The notes: generated from the letters alone by a model not told the origin. A DNA stretch of 64,000 bases from Streptococcaceae bacterium ESL0729 (GCA_029391995.1 CP113924.1:1366001-1430000), one strand, 5' to 3'; shown: positions 45,045-55,447, numbered from the stretch's first letter. Program-made: numbers and translations.

Positions 45045-47621
45045 TTAAAGTAGACCCTTTAATTCCCAAAGGAAGTTCATTGAATCCATCAGGGTCATAC
45101 TTGTTAGATCAAGATTACGGATTTTTTCAATAATTTCTTGATCCTTCTGTGGGTCCGCAAAAAGATCCAACTGCTGAACTTTTTCTTCAAGCTTATTTTC
45201 TACTGTATTTTTTACTTCAGATTTATATCCTGAATTATTTTCTTTTGATTTTTCTTCCAAGGAAGCCAAGATAGATTCAGACCTCTTTAGTAAATCTTCT
45301 GGAAGCCCAGCAATCCTTGCCACATGGATTCCATAAGACTTATCAGCTGGATCGTCTTCAATTTTATGGAGGAAGGTAACTGTCCCGTCTTTTTCAAGGC
45401 TTGAAACATGGACATTTTTCAGGCCCTTAAGGCTTTTTGAAAGCTCGGTCAGCTCATGATAATGGGTGGCAAAAAGGGTTTTTGCATGAATATTATGAGC
45501 AATATATTCAATGATTCCCTGGGCTAAAGCCATACCGTCATAGGTCGCAGTCCCCCTGCCTAGTTCATCAAATAGAATCAAACTCCTACTAGTCGCCAGA
45601 CGAATGGCATTGTTGGCCTCCATCATCTCAACCATAAAGGTTGACTGACCCGAGGTCAAATCATCACTTGCCCCAATTCTTGTAAAAATAGCATCAAACA
45701 AGGGTAAGACTGCCCTTTGAGCAGGTAGATAGGAACCCATTTGAGCCATGATTACAGAAAGAGCCAACTGCCGCATGTAGGTCGATTTACCACTCATATT
45801 AGGACCAGTAATCAGCTGAATTTCAACATCCTCAGGCAGAATAATATCATTTGGTATGTACTCCTGCCTGCCAAGAACCTTCTCAACTACAGGGTGCCTA
45901 CCACCTTCAAGAACCAAGTTTCGTCCTTCTTCAAGGATTTCTGGCCTTATGTACTGGTAATTTTCTGCTACAAGGGCAAGGGATAGAATGCAGTCAAGCT
46001 CACCAACAGCCCTTGATAAGGCTTGAATTCTTGGAATGTAAGACTCAACTAAGGCTCTCAATTCCAAAAATAAGTCATACTCATAGACTGATGATTTTTC
46101 CCTGGCTTCAATCATCTTCCCTTCAATCTTGGCCAATTCCTCACTACCAAAACGCTCAGAATTTTTAAGGGTTGCCTTCCTAAAGAAGTGTTCAGGAACC
46201 TGGTTTAAATTACTATTGGTAATGTGGAAGTAGTAACCATCCTTACGATTGTAGTCAATTCTTAGGGCATTAATGCCTGAAGTTTTCCGCTCACGCACCT
46301 CAAGCTCTGAGATCCAAGCCGTCCCGTCCCTTAGAGTAATCCGGTAGTCATCAAGCACTTGATTATAGCCGTCCCTTATAATACCACCTTCAGTTATGGA
46401 TTTTGGAGCATCTTCAGAGATACTATCCTCCAAAAGTTTTCTCAGATCATAAATTTCATCAAATGATCCAATCAAAGTATCTAAAGTAGGACTTGCAATA
46501 CTTTCTAAAATCCCCCTAATCCTTGGCACCTGTCTAAGGGTATTTAAAAGCTGGAGGAGGTCTTGACCGTGAGCCTTACCAAAGGAAATCTTACTTGAAA
46601 GCCTTTCAATATCATAAACTCCCTTTAGGGCCTCAAAAAGATCAGCCCTTTCAAAGAAATTATCAAGAAAGACCTGAATCAGATCCTGCCTCCGTCTAAT
46701 CTTGTAGTCCTGGATAAGGGGACGCTCGATCCATGAACGCATCATTCTAGTTCCCATGGCCGTCTTGGTTTCATCTAAGAGACCAAAGAGACTACCCTGC
46801 TTCTTACCTGTCTTAAAATTCGCTGTAAGTTCAAGGGAACGCTTGGTGGCATAATCCATCTTTAAAAAGTCGGTTAATTCATAGGTCCTTAGTTCCTGCA
46901 AGTGACTTAGACTTCTTTTTTGAGTCTCTTTAACATAGGTTAAAAGTTTTGCGGCAACACTTTTTTCAAGGGGACTTAAGGAAGCTCCAATCAAATCAGA
47001 CTCCTCTGCAGTAAAATCTGCTTCCTTTTGATAACTTACTAGAATATTAAGTTTTACCTTAATTAAATCAAGCTCGGCATCACCTGCCTCATAACCCAAA
47101 ATAATTTCCTTAGTTTGAAGGCTTGCGGCTTCATTTAAGACATCTAAAAAATCATCAATCCTTGTTACGTAAAACTCACCTGTTGCAAGGTCAATATAAG
47201 AAAAACCATATGATTTTCCGTCGTAGTCAACAGCCGTTAGGTAATTATTAGTCTTGTCACCATTTAGGCTGTCAACAGCTGTACCAGGTGTTACGACCTG
47301 GACAACCTCCCTTTTTACAACTCCCTTGGCGGTCTTTGGGTCCTCGGTTTGTTCAGCAATGGCTACCTTGTAGCCCAAATCAACCAGAATATCGATATAT
47401 TGCTGGGCACTGTGGTAGGGCATACCTGCCATGGGAATTGGATTTTTAGCATTTTTATTCCGGCTCGTTAAGGTTAACTCTAAAATCTGAGCAGCTCTTA
47501 CGGCGTCATCATAAAAAAGCTCATAAAAATCACCCATCCTAAATAAAAGTAAGGCATCCTGATAATCAGCCTTAATATTTAGATACTGCTGCATTCCTGG
47601 TGATATTTTTTCCTCTGCCAT
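45045..47621 (-). CDS. mutS: DNA mismatch repair protein MutS
   Basis: An 858-aa mismatch sensor. The N-terminal mismatch-reading domain holds the Phe-x-Glu motif in [14 protein letters not shown]. The connector, lever and clamp follow. The ABC-type ATPase has Walker [16 protein letters not shown], a signature region [14 protein letters not shown], Walker [17 protein letters not shown] and FATHYHEL. The C-terminus has a helix-turn-helix dimerisation region. It precedes mutL as in other Streptococcaceae and follows the ylbF-like gene by 23 bases. Confidence 0.97.
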   Translation of the reverse strand: MAEEKISPGMQQYLNIKADYQDALLLFRMGDFYELFYDDAVRAAQILELTLTSRNKNAKNPIPMAGMPYHSAQQYIDILVDLGYKVAIAEQTEDPKTAKGVVKREVVQVVTPGTAVDSLNGDKTNNYLTAVDYDGKSYGFSYIDLATGEFYVTRIDDFLDVLNEAASLQTKEIILGYEAGDAELDLIKVKLNILVSYQKEADFTAEESDLIGASLSPLEKSVAAKLLTYVKETQKRSLSHLQELRTYELTDFLKMDYATKRSLELTANFKTGKKQGSLFGLLDETKTAMGTRMMRSWIERPLIQDYKIRRRQDLIQVFLDNFFERADLFEALKGVYDIERLSSKISFGKAHGQDLLQLLNTLRQVPRIRGILESIASPTLDTLIGSFDEIYDLRKLLEDSISEDAPKSITEGGIIRDGYNQVLDDYRITLRDGTAWISELEVRERKTSGINALRIDYNRKDGYYFHITNSNLNQVPEHFFRKATLKNSERFGSEELAKIEGKMIEAREKSSVYEYDLFLELRALVESYIPRIQALSRAVGELDCILSLALVAENYQYIRPEILEEGRNLVLEGGRHPVVEKVLGRQEYIPNDIILPEDVEIQLITGPNMSGKSTYMRQLALSVIMAQMGSYLPAQRAVLPLFDAIFTRIGASDDLTSGQSTFMVEMMEANNAIRLATSRSLILFDELGRGTATYDGMALAQGIIEYIAHNIHAKTLFATHYHELTELSKSLKGLKNVHVSSLEKDGTVTFLHKIEDDPADKSYGIHVARIAGLPEDLLKRSESILASLEEKSKENNSGYKSEVKNTVENKLEEKVQQLDLFADPQKDQEIIEKIRNLDLTSMTLMDSMNFLWELKGLL

Positions 47622-47644
47622 TTTCTACCTTCCTAAGGATTCAG

Positions 47645-48028
47645 CTACACGTCCTTTTTATCCTCAGATTCAGACGGTGACTGCAAACCTTCATTAATCT
47701 TTCTTTCAAGCTCTCCTGAAATATAATCCAGAAGGTCACTAACATCTAAAAGTCTAGCCCGATACTGCCTGATGAGTAAATCATGATTCAAATCTTCCTC
47801 AATCTCTGTCGCCCTCTTTAGGGTTTCCGCATAAGCCTTATCCTTTTCAATTTTTTTAAAAAGAACTGCCTCCTTTTGCAGGTCCTTCATCTCTTTTTCC
47901 ATCTGCCAAATAGCTGGATTTTCCTTGACCTTATTTTCTAGCTCCTTAAAGTCACGGACATAATCAAGCTCAGCCAGACTAGCCTTCAATTCCTTAAGAC
48001 CAGCCTCATAATCCTCTTTACTCTTCAT
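47645..48028 (-). CDS. YlbF/YmcA family protein
   Basis: A 127-aa, nearly all-helical protein with a charged coiled-coil character (KDLQKEAVLFKKIEKDKAYAETLKRATEIEEDLN), matching the YlbF/YmcA family. In Bacillus, family members form a complex with YaaT that acts on RNase Y and development. The streptococcal member has the same place between argR and mutS. I start at MKSKEDYEAG (ATG at 48028), which overlaps the end of argR by 11 bases; the longer upstream reading is the argR frame shadow. The specific role here is unknown. Confidence 0.8.
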   Translation of the reverse strand: MKSKEDYEAGLKELKASLAELDYVRDFKELENKVKENPAIWQMEKEMKDLQKEAVLFKKIEKDKAYAETLKRATEIEEDLNHDLLIRQYRARLLDVSDLLDYISGELERKINEGLQSPSESEDKKDV

Positions 48029-48473
48029 GAGAAATAGCCCTATCCACCTCAGCGTGAAGGTTTTCAGCATCTTCAACACTTGCACAAGTTACCAAGAGGG
48101 TATCAGCTCCTGCCAGAGTACCAAGGATTCCCTCGTGCTTTGATTCATCCAAAATATTAGCCAAAATATCAGCTTCTGAAAGTCTGGTGTGAATCACCAC
48201 CATAAACATGACACTTGATACCCTTAAAACATGATTACGAAAACTTTGATCAAGCCCTTCAAAGGGATTTAGTTCACTATCAAGCAGGGTATAAAAGGAC
48301 CCAGAAGAGGACCTATTTTTAATAATCCCAAGCTCCCTAATATCACGTGACAAGGTAGCCTGGGTAGTACTTGCCCCGCTATCCGCTAAAAGACGGCTAA
48401 GACTATCCTGGGTTTCAATTTTATTTTCCCTTATTAATTTCTTAATAAGCTTATGTCTTTCATTCTTCTTCAT
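48018..48473 (-). CDS. argR: Arginine repressor (ArgR/AhrC family)
   Basis: A 151-aa arginine-responsive regulator. The N-terminal winged helix (MKKNERHKLIKKLIRENKIETQDSLSRLLADSG, then TQATLSRDIRELGIIK) binds ARG boxes. The C-terminal hexamer domain holds the arginine-site pattern GTLAGADTLLV. It is divergent from argS. No Shine-Dalgarno sequence precedes the ATG, and a TATAAT lies 7 bases upstream, so it is probably leaderless. An 18-base ARG-box-like sequence overlaps its promoter. Confidence 0.93.
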   Translation of the reverse strand: MKKNERHKLIKKLIRENKIETQDSLSRLLADSGASTTQATLSRDIRELGIIKNRSSSGSFYTLLDSELNPFEGLDQSFRNHVLRVSSVMFMVVIHTRLSEADILANILDESKHEGILGTLAGADTLLVTCASVEDAENLHAEVDRAISHEE

Positions 48474-48480
48474 GCTTATA

Positions 48481-48509
48481 ATTATACTAAAAATTATTCA
48501 TTTTATAAA
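48481..48509 (-). promoter_or_regulatory. argR promoter: ARG-box-like site and predicted leaderless start
   Basis: Minus strand: -35 TTTATA (48504-48509), 17 bases, -10 TATAAT (48481-48486), then 7 bases to the ATG. AATGAATAATTTTTAGTA (48485-48502) agrees with the ARG box TATGAATAATTATTCATA at 14 of 18 positions and fills the spacer, a natural place for autorepression. Confidence 0.55.
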
Positions 48510-48612
48510 TATAGGATGCTCATCAGCCAAAAGTAATTATTTTTCACTCAAAAGCTCTAGCTTTATAAGCTTTAAGATTTCCATAACAAATCCCTTACAA
48601 ATGGTGAAAAGG

Positions 48613-48641
48613 TTAAATGAAAAACAACTTTATGTTATAAT
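48613..48641 (+). promoter_or_regulatory. argS promoter
   Basis: -35 TTAAAT (48613-48618), 17 bases, extended -10 TGTTATAAT (TATAAT at 48636-48641), 34 bases before the argS ATG. Confidence 0.75.
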
Positions 48642-48675
48642 ATTCAGAGCTAAACAAATAAAATAGGAGACCCTA

Positions 48676-50367
48676 ATGGACGATAAAAAATTAGTTGCTG
48701 GAAAAATTTTTGCAGCTCTTGATGGAGCCCTTGAGCTTCAAGATATCGAGAACCTACTCGAAAAACCAAAAAACTCTGACATGGGAGATATCGCCTTCCC
48801 AGCCTTTACTCTGGCTAAATCAATGCGTAAGGCCCCACAAATGATTGCAGCTGACCTGGCTGAGTCAATCGATAAAGTTGGCCTTGAGCGTGTTGTCGCT
48901 ACGGGACCCTACCTTAACTTCTTTTTAGACAAGAACGCTGTTTCAACCAAGGTTCTTGACGAAGTTGTAGCACGTGGTGACCACTATGCCGACCAAAATA
49001 TTGGTGAAGGTGCGAACGTTGCCATCGACATGTCTAGCCCAAATATCGCAAAACCTTTCTCAATTGGACACCTGCGTTCAACTGTAATCGGGGACGCTCT
49101 GGCTAACATCTACAAGAAAATCGGCTACAAGCCAATCAAGATCAACCATCTGGGAGACTGGGGTAAACAGTTTGGGATGCTGATCGTTGCCTACAAGAAA
49201 TACGGGAACGAAGAGGCTGTTAAGGCCCACCCAATCGATGAGCTGTTAAAACTCTACGTCCGCATCAACGAAGAAGCTGACACTGACCCAACAGTAGATG
49301 AAGAAGCTCGTGCCTGGTTTAGAAGGCTTGAAGACGGAGACGAGGAAGCACTTAACCTTTGGAAATGGTTCCGTGATGAGTCCCTTCTTGAGTTCAACCG
49401 CCTCTATGAAAAAATGGGAGTCGAGTTTGACTCTTATAACGGTGAAGCCTTCTACAATGACAAGATGGATGACATTGTAAACCTACTTGAAGAAAAAGGA
49501 CTATTACAAGAATCTCAAGGGGCTACAATCGTAGACCTTGAAGAATATGGCCTAAACCCAGCCCTTATCAAGAAGTCTGACGGTGCTACCCTCTACATCA
49601 CTCGTGACCTTGCGGCCGCTAAATTCCGTAAGGACAATTATGACTTTGCAAAATCAATCTATGTCGTTGGTGGAGAACAAGCTGGCCATTTCAAGCAACT
49701 TAAGGCAGTCCTTGACCAAATGGGATTTGACTGGGCTAGTGATGTTGAACACGTGCCATTTGGTCTAGTAACCCGTGATGGTAAAAAACTTTCAACCCGT
49801 AAAGGGAACATCATCCGTCTTGAACCTACAATGGACGAGGCCGTTGAGCGTGCCCTTAAACAAATCGAGGCTAAAAATCCTAATCTTGCCAACAAGGAAA
49901 AAATTGCCCATCAGGTAGGTGTTGGTGCTGTTAAGTTCTTTGACCTTAAAAACGAACGTACAAATGGATATGACTTCAGCCTAGAAGACATGCTAAGCTT
50001 CGAAGGTGAAACTGGACCTTATGTTCAGTACACTCACGCCCGCATCAAGTCAATCCTTCGAAAAGCTAACTATGTAGCTGACCCAGCAGTTGTCGCAAAC
50101 TTTGATGACGCTGAGTCTTGGGAAATCATCAAGCTGATTCAAGAGTTCCCAGCAATCATCCGCCGTGCTGCTGACCGTAATGAACCATCAGTAATTGCCA
50201 AATATGCAATCAACCTAGCCCAAGCCTTCAACAAATACTACGCCCACGTCCGTATCCTTGAGGAAAATGACGGACGCAAGGCCCGTCTAGCTCTTGCTGA
50301 TGCAACTGCTACGGTAATCAAAGAAGCCCTCCGCCTACTAGGTGTTGAAGCTCCAGAAGAAATGTAA
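48676..50367 (+). CDS. argS: Arginine--tRNA ligase
   Basis: A 563-aa class I synthetase. The HIGH-type motif is in [16 protein letters not shown], the KMSKS equivalent is KLSTRKGN, and the C-terminal anticodon-binding domain carries the DALR pattern ending [13 protein letters not shown]. An N-terminal additional domain occupies about the first 100 residues. AGGAG precedes the ATG. Codon use near the 5' end is richer in C-ending codons than in neighbouring genes, as expected for a highly expressed gene. Confidence 0.97.
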   Translation: MDDKKLVAGKIFAALDGALELQDIENLLEKPKNSDMGDIAFPAFTLAKSMRKAPQMIAADLAESIDKVGLERVVATGPYLNFFLDKNAVSTKVLDEVVARGDHYADQNIGEGANVAIDMSSPNIAKPFSIGHLRSTVIGDALANIYKKIGYKPIKINHLGDWGKQFGMLIVAYKKYGNEEAVKAHPIDELLKLYVRINEEADTDPTVDEEARAWFRRLEDGDEEALNLWKWFRDESLLEFNRLYEKMGVEFDSYNGEAFYNDKMDDIVNLLEEKGLLQESQGATIVDLEEYGLNPALIKKSDGATLYITRDLAAAKFRKDNYDFAKSIYVVGGEQAGHFKQLKAVLDQMGFDWASDVEHVPFGLVTRDGKKLSTRKGNIIRLEPTMDEAVERALKQIEAKNPNLANKEKIAHQVGVGAVKFFDLKNERTNGYDFSLEDMLSFEGETGPYVQYTHARIKSILRKANYVADPAVVANFDDAESWEIIKLIQEFPAIIRRAADRNEPSVIAKYAINLAQAFNKYYAHVRILEENDGRKARLALADATATVIKEALRLLGVEAPEEM

Positions 50368-50369
50368 TG

Positions 50370-50394
50370 AAAAAAGTGCTAGTGCACTTTTTTT
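50370..50394 (+). terminator. Terminator of argS
   Basis: AAAAAAGTGC-TAGT-GCACTTTTTTT, 2 bases after the stop codon. Confidence 0.93.
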
Positions 50395-50465
50395 GTTTTT
50401 TTCTTCTAAATATTTTTCCTGCCTTCCTTTAATGCTACAATGAAGCCATACATAAAGGAGACAAA

Positions 50466-50648
50466 ATGAATAAAAAAGTATTTTTTCTAGTTCTTATTTT
50501 TTGGTTATTCCAAGACCTCTTGGAGTACTTGCTTCCAAGTACCTCTCCCTGGCTTAGTGGATTATCTTTTTGGCTTCCCATCTTCTATGTGACCTACCAT
50601 CTGCTTCGTTATATCTACCTGTGGCTAAAGACTCCTGCTACCAAATAA
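50466..50648 (+). CDS. Small hypothetical membrane protein (60 aa)
   Basis: A 60-aa protein with a hydrophobic helix at residues 4-22 and a second at 31-54, rich in W, Y and L. AAAGGAG lies 5 bases before the ATG, and an extended -10 TGCTACAAT lies 25 bases upstream. The family is not recognised. It stands between argS and rpsU with no clear partner. Confidence 0.65.
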   Translation: MNKKVFFLVLIFWLFQDLLEYLLPSTSPWLSGLSFWLPIFYVTYHLLRYIYLWLKTPATK

Positions 50649-50696
50649 AAAAGGTTAATTGAAAATCCCTCTTGTTATTGAAATTTTATAAAAGAA

Positions 50697-50724
50697 AAAA
50701 TACCTGGCCGCGGCCAGGTATTTT
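50697..50724 (-). terminator. Terminator of rpsU
   Basis: A 28-base perfect palindrome (arms AAAATACCTGGCCG and CGGCCAGGTATTTT) with a GC-rich core is followed by TTTTTTC on the minus strand. Confidence 0.93.
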
Positions 50725-50743
50725 CCTCTAGTTAGTCATCTAA

Positions 50744-50920
50744 TTAGAATTTTTTACGTTTACGAGCTGCTTCTGATTTACGTTTACGTTTTACAGAAGG
50801 TTTTTCGTAGTGCTCACGTTTGCGAGCTTCTTGAAGAGTTCCAGCTTTTGTTACAGAACGTTTGAAACGACGAAGAGCATCATCAAGAGATTCATTTTTA
50901 CGAACTACAGTTTTTGACAT
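50744..50920 (-). CDS. rpsU: 30S ribosomal protein S21
   Basis: A 58-aa basic protein: [20 protein letters not shown] at the start and the arginine/lysine-rich tail [14 protein letters not shown] are diagnostic of S21, which helps initiation near the anti-Shine-Dalgarno region. I start at the ATG at 50920 with GGGGTG 6 bases upstream. A GTG three codons earlier overlaps that sequence. Confidence 0.97.
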   Translation of the reverse strand: MSKTVVRKNESLDDALRRFKRSVTKAGTLQEARKREHYEKPSVKRKRKSEAARKRKKF

Positions 50921-50971
50921 ATTTTTCACCCCATTCCCGTTTCATTGTTATGCAAAGAAGCATACCAATCA

Positions 50972-50999
50972 ATTCTATCATAAATAGATATTCTGTCAA
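50972..50999 (-). promoter_or_regulatory. rpsU promoter
   Basis: Minus strand: consensus -35 TTGACA (50994-50999), 16 bases, -10 TAGAAT (50972-50977) with TGA in front (extended). Beyond it, 51000-51200 holds no gene. The 12-mer CTTTCTTTACAT occurs twice there, at 51052-51063 and 51096-51107. Confidence 0.75.
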
Positions 51000-51200
51000 G
51001 TCCTAAAGAAATTTATTTTATTGTTAAAATTTATTCACCCTAATAAATCTGCTTTCTTTACATCCTTTATACACATCCGTAAATAGACTTGTAATCTTTC
51101 TTTACATGATTAAAGAAAATAAGGGCTAAAATCCTATAATGACTGAATCCATATCGTGACAACTACCTGTAAATGATTTACTTAAATCTTTACAAAAGAA

Positions 51201-51220
51201 AAACCAGATTGCTCTGGTTT
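51201..51220 (-). terminator. Terminator of the yebC-family gene
   Basis: The 8-bp stem AAACCAGA/TCTGGTTT with a 4-base loop is followed by TTTC and further T on the minus strand. Confidence 0.8.
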
Positions 51221-51227
51221 AGTCTTT

Positions 51228-51941
51228 TTATTCAGCTACATTGTGGTAGACTTTTTGAACGTCATCGTCGTCTTCAAGAACTTCAATAAGTTTTTCGAAG
51301 ATTTCAAGATCATCTCCAGAAAGTTCAACCTCAGTTTGAGGGATCATCTCAAGCTCACTTACTGAGAATTCAGAAACTCCGTTAGCTTTTAAGGCTTCCA
51401 TAGCACGGTGGAAGTCTTCTGGCTCAGTGTAGACGATGATTTGGTCATCTTGAGCTTCAACGTCACGAACGTCGATGTCTTGGTCAAGCAGGTACTCAAA
51501 GATGGCATCTGTGTCGTCACCCTTGAATCCAAGAACTCCTGTGTTGTCAAACATATATGAAACAGCACCACTTGCCCCCATGTTTCCGCCATTTTTACCA
51601 AAGGCAGTACGGATGTTTGCGGCAGTACGGTTTACATTGTTTGTAAGAGTGTCAACGATGATCATTGAACCGTTTGGCCCAAATCCTTCATAACGTCCTT
51701 CAGTGAAGGTTTCGTCAGCTCCACCCTTAGCCTTATCGATGGCACGGTCGATGATGTGTTTTGGCACCTGAGCCTGTTTAGCACGTTCAAGAACCAGGCG
51801 AAGCGCAGCATTTGCTTCTGGATCTGGATCACCTTGTTTGGCAGCCACGTAGATTTCTACACCAAATTTAGCGTAGACCTTACTAGTTGCTCCGTCTTTT
51901 GCTGTTTTCTTAGCGACAATATTTGCCCATTTACGTCCCAT
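51228..51941 (-). CDS. YebC/PmpR family protein (YeeN-type)
   Basis: A 237-aa member of the YebC family. The N-terminal [18 protein letters not shown] replaces the classical MAGHSKW of YebC and marks the YeeN-like subgroup common in streptococci. [32 protein letters not shown] and [15 protein letters not shown] are the family blocks. Members were first called transcription regulators; recent work ties them to translation of difficult sequences such as proline stretches. AGGAGG precedes the ATG, and an extended -10 TGGTAAAAT lies about 30 bases upstream. Confidence 0.92.
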   Translation of the reverse strand: MGRKWANIVAKKTAKDGATSKVYAKFGVEIYVAAKQGDPDPEANAALRLVLERAKQAQVPKHIIDRAIDKAKGGADETFTEGRYEGFGPNGSMIIVDTLTNNVNRTAANIRTAFGKNGGNMGASGAVSYMFDNTGVLGFKGDDTDAIFEYLLDQDIDVRDVEAQDDQIIVYTEPEDFHRAMEALKANGVSEFSVSELEMIPQTEVELSGDDLEIFEKLIEVLEDDDDVQKVYHNVAE

Positions 51942-51970
51942 TGTGGACCTCCTCTGTTAATTTCCTACAT

Positions 51971-51979
51971 ATTTTACCA
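51971..51979 (-). promoter_or_regulatory. Extended -10 promoter of the yebC-family gene
   Basis: Minus strand TGGTAAAAT (51971-51979), one of five ATGGTA(a/g)AAT-type boxes in the window. Confidence 0.55.
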
Positions 51980-52006
51980 TAAATTTACTAACTATTAAAT
52001 TATATC

Positions 52007-53125
52007 TTAAGCTTTGATATAAGGGATACGGCCATAATTTTGCTCACAAATTCCAGGGTCTCCAAGCCTATAAATATCATCTGCTCTTTGGCTCAAAGGG
52101 TCCCACGGATCTTTCCCGACTCGAGAAATAAATTTAACCTGATCCTTTAATTCCTTAACATGACTTCGGCCTCTAGCACTCATGGCTAAAATTCTAACTC
52201 CCTGAGTTTTTTCCAAGGAATCAAAGTCTGTCTTTTTAATATCAAGTAAAACATAGGTTAAAAGCCTTCTTACTCGGGCCTTGGTATAGCGTTTGGTATG
52301 AACCTTATTGACTAAATCATCAAAATCACTAGCCTTCCGGCTAGCAGCCTTAATCCTAACCTCAAGCTCTTCATTCATTTGAAAAATTGAACTAAGATTA
52401 GTTGAAATAATCTTATATTTTAAAAGTTGATAAAAGTTCTTCCAACTAACCGCTGGTTTGTGCTGAAGAAGGTCATAACTTTCAGTAGGAAGAAATGATG
52501 CCACATCTTCATTCTTTTCAAGTCCCTGCCTAATGGCAGTAGCACTGGCAAAGTCACCTGCAAGCTCTTGTGAGTGAAAGGCTTGACCCTGTCTTTTTAT
52601 CCCGTTCATCCTTATGGATGGTTTATATTTAGCTATTCCCTTTAAATAAGCAAGAGCCAAAACGTGATTAGGGGAGTCCCCACTAAAACTTATTCCTGTA
52701 AATTCAGACCACATGGCCTGAGTTTTTTCAGGATAAGACATACTTTTTGGTAACCCAGCTAAATAAGCATCCATCTGAGGTTTTTGATTGCGATAAATCT
52801 CGAGAACCTGGTCATAGTCGATATTAGATTCTGTCCCGAAGACAAGATTATCAATCCCCACCCTAGCTAGCAGTTCAAGAGAGCCGTTAGCAAAAAAGTC
52901 AGCCCCCTGAACACTTGAAAGAACTGGAAGTTCTAGAACCAGATCAGCACCGCAAAGAACTGCCATCTGAGCCCTAGTCCACTTATCAATAACAGCCGGT
53001 TCCCCTCTTTGGAGCCAGTTACCACTCATAACAACAATCTTTGTACCTTTTGCCTGGTCTAAAAGGTACTTATGACCATTGTGAAAGGGATTAAACTCAG
53101 CTACAATACCTGTAATAGTTGCCAT
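52007..53125 (-). CDS. tmcAL: tRNA(Met) cytidine acetate ligase (TmcAL/YlbM family)
   Basis: A 372-aa nucleotidyltransferase-fold enzyme that makes N4-acetylcytidine at the wobble base of elongator tRNA-Met from acetate and ATP. The nucleotide-binding motif HNGH lies in GIVAEFNPFHNGHKYLL. VVMSGNWLQRGEPAVIDKW and FSGDSPNHVLALAYLKG are the conserved family blocks. It is the last gene of the yqeH operon, 5 bases after yqeM. Confidence 0.92.
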   Translation of the reverse strand: MATITGIVAEFNPFHNGHKYLLDQAKGTKIVVMSGNWLQRGEPAVIDKWTRAQMAVLCGADLVLELPVLSSVQGADFFANGSLELLARVGIDNLVFGTESNIDYDQVLEIYRNQKPQMDAYLAGLPKSMSYPEKTQAMWSEFTGISFSGDSPNHVLALAYLKGIAKYKPSIRMNGIKRQGQAFHSQELAGDFASATAIRQGLEKNEDVASFLPTESYDLLQHKPAVSWKNFYQLLKYKIISTNLSSIFQMNEELEVRIKAASRKASDFDDLVNKVHTKRYTKARVRRLLTYVLLDIKKTDFDSLEKTQGVRILAMSARGRSHVKELKDQVKFISRVGKDPWDPLSQRADDIYRLGDPGICEQNYGRIPYIKA

Positions 53126-53130
53126 AAATT

Positions 53131-53868
53131 CTATTTTTTACACACGAAAAACCAGCGTGCACTATCTTCTTTGGGCTTCTCATCTTCAAAGTCTGCATAA
53201 ACCTCAACTGATGAAAAACCTGCATTTTCTAGCATAATTTGATAGTTGTAGATAGTATAGGTTCTCTCGTCATGAATTTCATCCCGACGGATAAATTTTC
53301 CATCTTCTTCATCTTTTACAAAGAAGGTTAATTCATGGGTGATTGAATGCTCATGAAGTCCTGGATAGCTATCCCAGACAAAGGCAAAGTCTTCATCATT
53401 TTCATGGTAGCTGTAGCCAGGGAAAACCTGATCAATTTGATGGGTCGAATGAACATCAAAAATAAGGGTTCCTTCATCATTTAGGCTTGAATAAACTTCA
53501 TCAAAAACCTTTTGAACTTCTTCTTGATTAGGCATGTAGCAAATTGAATCCGAATAGCAGGTAACTAAATCATAGGTATCAATTTGTCCCAAGTCCCGCA
53601 TATCTCCTTCAATCCAAGCAACATCAAGATCTGCATCAACTGCTCTGTTATAGGCAATGGTAAGCATTTCTTCAGAAAAATCAAGGCCATAGACCTTGTA
53701 TCCTTCTTCTGCAAATTTGAGGGAAAGTTTTCCAGTACCACAGGCTAATTCAAGAATTTTTTTAGTATTTTTTGAAGCATGTCTGATTGAAAAATCATAC
53801 CAAGCATCATAAAGACTATCATCCATGATGCTATCGTAAACACGCGCAAAATCCTCGTAAATTGCCAT
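53131..53868 (-). CDS. yqeM: Class I SAM-dependent methyltransferase (YqeM family)
   Basis: A 245-aa Rossmann-fold methyltransferase. ILELACGTGKLSL is motif I for AdoMet, VYGLDFSEEML gives the ribose-binding acidic residue, and IEGDMRDLGQ and YDLVTCYSDSICY follow. The product is not established for YqeM. It begins one base after the rsfS stop and belongs to the conserved yqeH-to-tmcAL operon. Its neighbours point to ribosome or tRNA work. Confidence 0.87.
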   Translation of the reverse strand: MAIYEDFARVYDSIMDDSLYDAWYDFSIRHASKNTKKILELACGTGKLSLKFAEEGYKVYGLDFSEEMLTIAYNRAVDADLDVAWIEGDMRDLGQIDTYDLVTCYSDSICYMPNQEEVQKVFDEVYSSLNDEGTLIFDVHSTHQIDQVFPGYSYHENDEDFAFVWDSYPGLHEHSITHELTFFVKDEEDGKFIRRDEIHDERTYTIYNYQIMLENAGFSSVEVYADFEDEKPKEDSARWFFVCKK

Positions 53869-53869
53869 C

Positions 53870-54229
53870 TTAATCTAATCCAATCATTCCTGAAATATCA
53901 ACTAAAGGTGCATCTGACCAAAGTTTTTCAAGATTGTAGAAGCTTCTTTCATCATGTGAGAAGACACTTACTACAACGTCAAGGAAGTCAATTAAAACCC
54001 AACCACTATTTGGATTTCCTTCAATGTGGTGGGCACGCAGGCCAGCCTCTTCAACCTTATCGACAATATTGTCAACAATGGCTCCGATTTGGCGGGTATT
54101 CATAGCTTCCATCACGACAAAAGCATCACTCACACCACTAATTCCCTTCATATCCATTACTACGATATCAAGGGCTTTTTTATCATCAGCTGCCTTGACA
54201 ACTGTTTCAATAAGTTTATTTGTATTCAA
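53870..54229 (-). CDS. rsfS: Ribosomal silencing factor RsfS
   Basis: A 119-aa factor that binds L14 on the 50S subunit and blocks subunit joining under nutrient limitation. ALDIVVMDMKGISGVSDAFVV, the HHIEGNPNSGWVLIDFLDVVVSVF block and FYNLEKLWSDAP are the RsfS signatures. I favour the TTG at 54229 because GGAG lies 6 bases before it; an in-frame TTG four codons earlier overlaps that ribosome binding site. Confidence 0.93.
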   Translation of the reverse strand: MNTNKLIETVVKAADDKKALDIVVMDMKGISGVSDAFVVMEAMNTRQIGAIVDNIVDKVEEAGLRAHHIEGNPNSGWVLIDFLDVVVSVFSHDERSFYNLEKLWSDAPLVDISGMIGLD

Positions 54230-54261
54230 TTTATTCTCCAATATTTTTTATAGCTACATGC

Positions 54262-54852
54262 CTACTTTAAATAGGAAATATAAGCATTGTAGGTTTCAAT
54301 CGTTTGCGGGTAAACGCGAACTTTTTTACTTAAAAGATGCTCCACTGTCCTTTGAGTTTCAAAAGCTACAGCCGCATCCAAATCTTTTTTAGCTAGTTTT
54401 CGTGCCTTATCAACACCAGGAAAGTCCCTATGGGGCTCAATATAGTCAGCAACATAAACAATTTTTGCAAGAGTGGTCATGGAAGCTGATCCAACAGTAT
54501 GAATCCTTATGGCTTCAAGAATATCAGCATCCTCTAGTCCCAAGTCCTCTTTAATCTTATAAATTCCAACCATACCGTGCCATACGTTATTGCCCCAATT
54601 CAGAAGGTCTGGATCTAATTCATATCTAGCAATAAGCTTCTTAAATTCCCCTTCAGAAAGCTCCTTGGCATAATCATGAAGAAGGCCAGCAAGGGCTGCC
54701 TTATCCTCATCGACTCCATAAATTTTAGCGAGTTTTCTGGCTGTCTCTTCGACTGACAAAACATGCTTAAATCTATGGTTACTCATTTGAGCCTTGATTT
54801 TTTCAAGAAGCTCCTTTCTTGTTAAACCAAGTTCAGAATAGTATTTAGTCAT
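54262..54852 (-). CDS. yqeK: HD-domain nucleotidase YqeK (likely Ap4A hydrolase)
   Basis: A 196-aa HD-superfamily hydrolase. The metal ligands are visible as H29 in [17 protein letters not shown] in [12 protein letters not shown], and the downstream [17 protein letters not shown] and [28 protein letters not shown]. YqeK relatives cleave diadenosine tetraphosphate symmetrically. It overlaps the end of nadD by 8 bases, and GGAGGGG precedes its ATG. Confidence 0.92.
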   Translation of the reverse strand: MTKYYSELGLTRKELLEKIKAQMSNHRFKHVLSVEETARKLAKIYGVDEDKAALAGLLHDYAKELSEGEFKKLIARYELDPDLLNWGNNVWHGMVGIYKIKEDLGLEDADILEAIRIHTVGSASMTTLAKIVYVADYIEPHRDFPGVDKARKLAKKDLDAAVAFETQRTVEHLLSKKVRVYPQTIETYNAYISYLK

Positions 54853-55447
54853 AAAGCCCCTCCCTTAAAATATATTCAAGAACAGAATTTGGTAGGAGGT
54901 AATTAGGCTTCATACCCTCTTTAACATATCCCCTGATTGCACTTGATGAAATATCCATTGTCGGAAGGTCAACCCAAATTAGAGGATAGCTTGTACCCAC
55001 CCTGTATCTTGGTCTTTGAACCCCAACAAATTGAACCATTTTTACAAGCTCATCAATCTTATAAAATTGACTCAAACTAGCAACTCTGTCCCCACCTAAA
55101 ATGTAGTAAAAATCAACATCAGGATTTTCCTCAATTAACATCTTTACCAGGTGATAACTGGTAAGACCTGGATTTTGATGGGCGTGAAGATCAATCCCTA
55201 TGTTATTTTGTTCAAAGTCTAAAAGAGCAAGTTCAAGCATTTTAATTACATGATTTGATGAACTATAAAGGGGAAGGAGCAAGACCTTCTCCAAATTTAG
55301 AGACTGGCAAACCTGATCGGCAATAAGCAGGTGCCCATTATGAACAGGATTAAAAAATCCCTCAAAAATTCCAATTTGCCTACGATTCTTTTTATCTTCC
55401 TGATAGGGTTTAACCTTTGTAAAAGGTGTCAATAATTCAAAGGGCAT
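54845..55447 (-). CDS. nadD: Nicotinate-nucleotide adenylyltransferase
   Basis: A 200-aa enzyme of NAD synthesis that adenylates nicotinate mononucleotide. [19 protein letters not shown] holds the T/HxGH nucleotide motif, and [10 protein letters not shown] is the C-terminal ISSTxIR motif. The 26-residue N-terminal extension before the fold is usual in Streptococcaceae. It lies between yhbY and yqeK in the conserved order. Confidence 0.95.
   Translation of the reverse strand: MPFELLTPFTKVKPYQEDKKNRRQIGIFEGFFNPVHNGHLLIADQVCQSLNLEKVLLLPLYSSSNHVIKMLELALLDFEQNNIGIDLHAHQNPGLTSYHLVKMLIEENPDVDFYYILGGDRVASLSQFYKIDELVKMVQFVGVQRPRYRVGTSYPLIWVDLPTMDISSSAIRGYVKEGMKPNYLLPNSVLEYILREGLYD

Noticed and set aside
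50999..51200. Small RNA gene between rpsU and the yebC-family gene
   Set aside because: A TTGTCA/TATAGG-like pair exists on the minus strand, but there is no matching terminator or stable structure; support is too weak.
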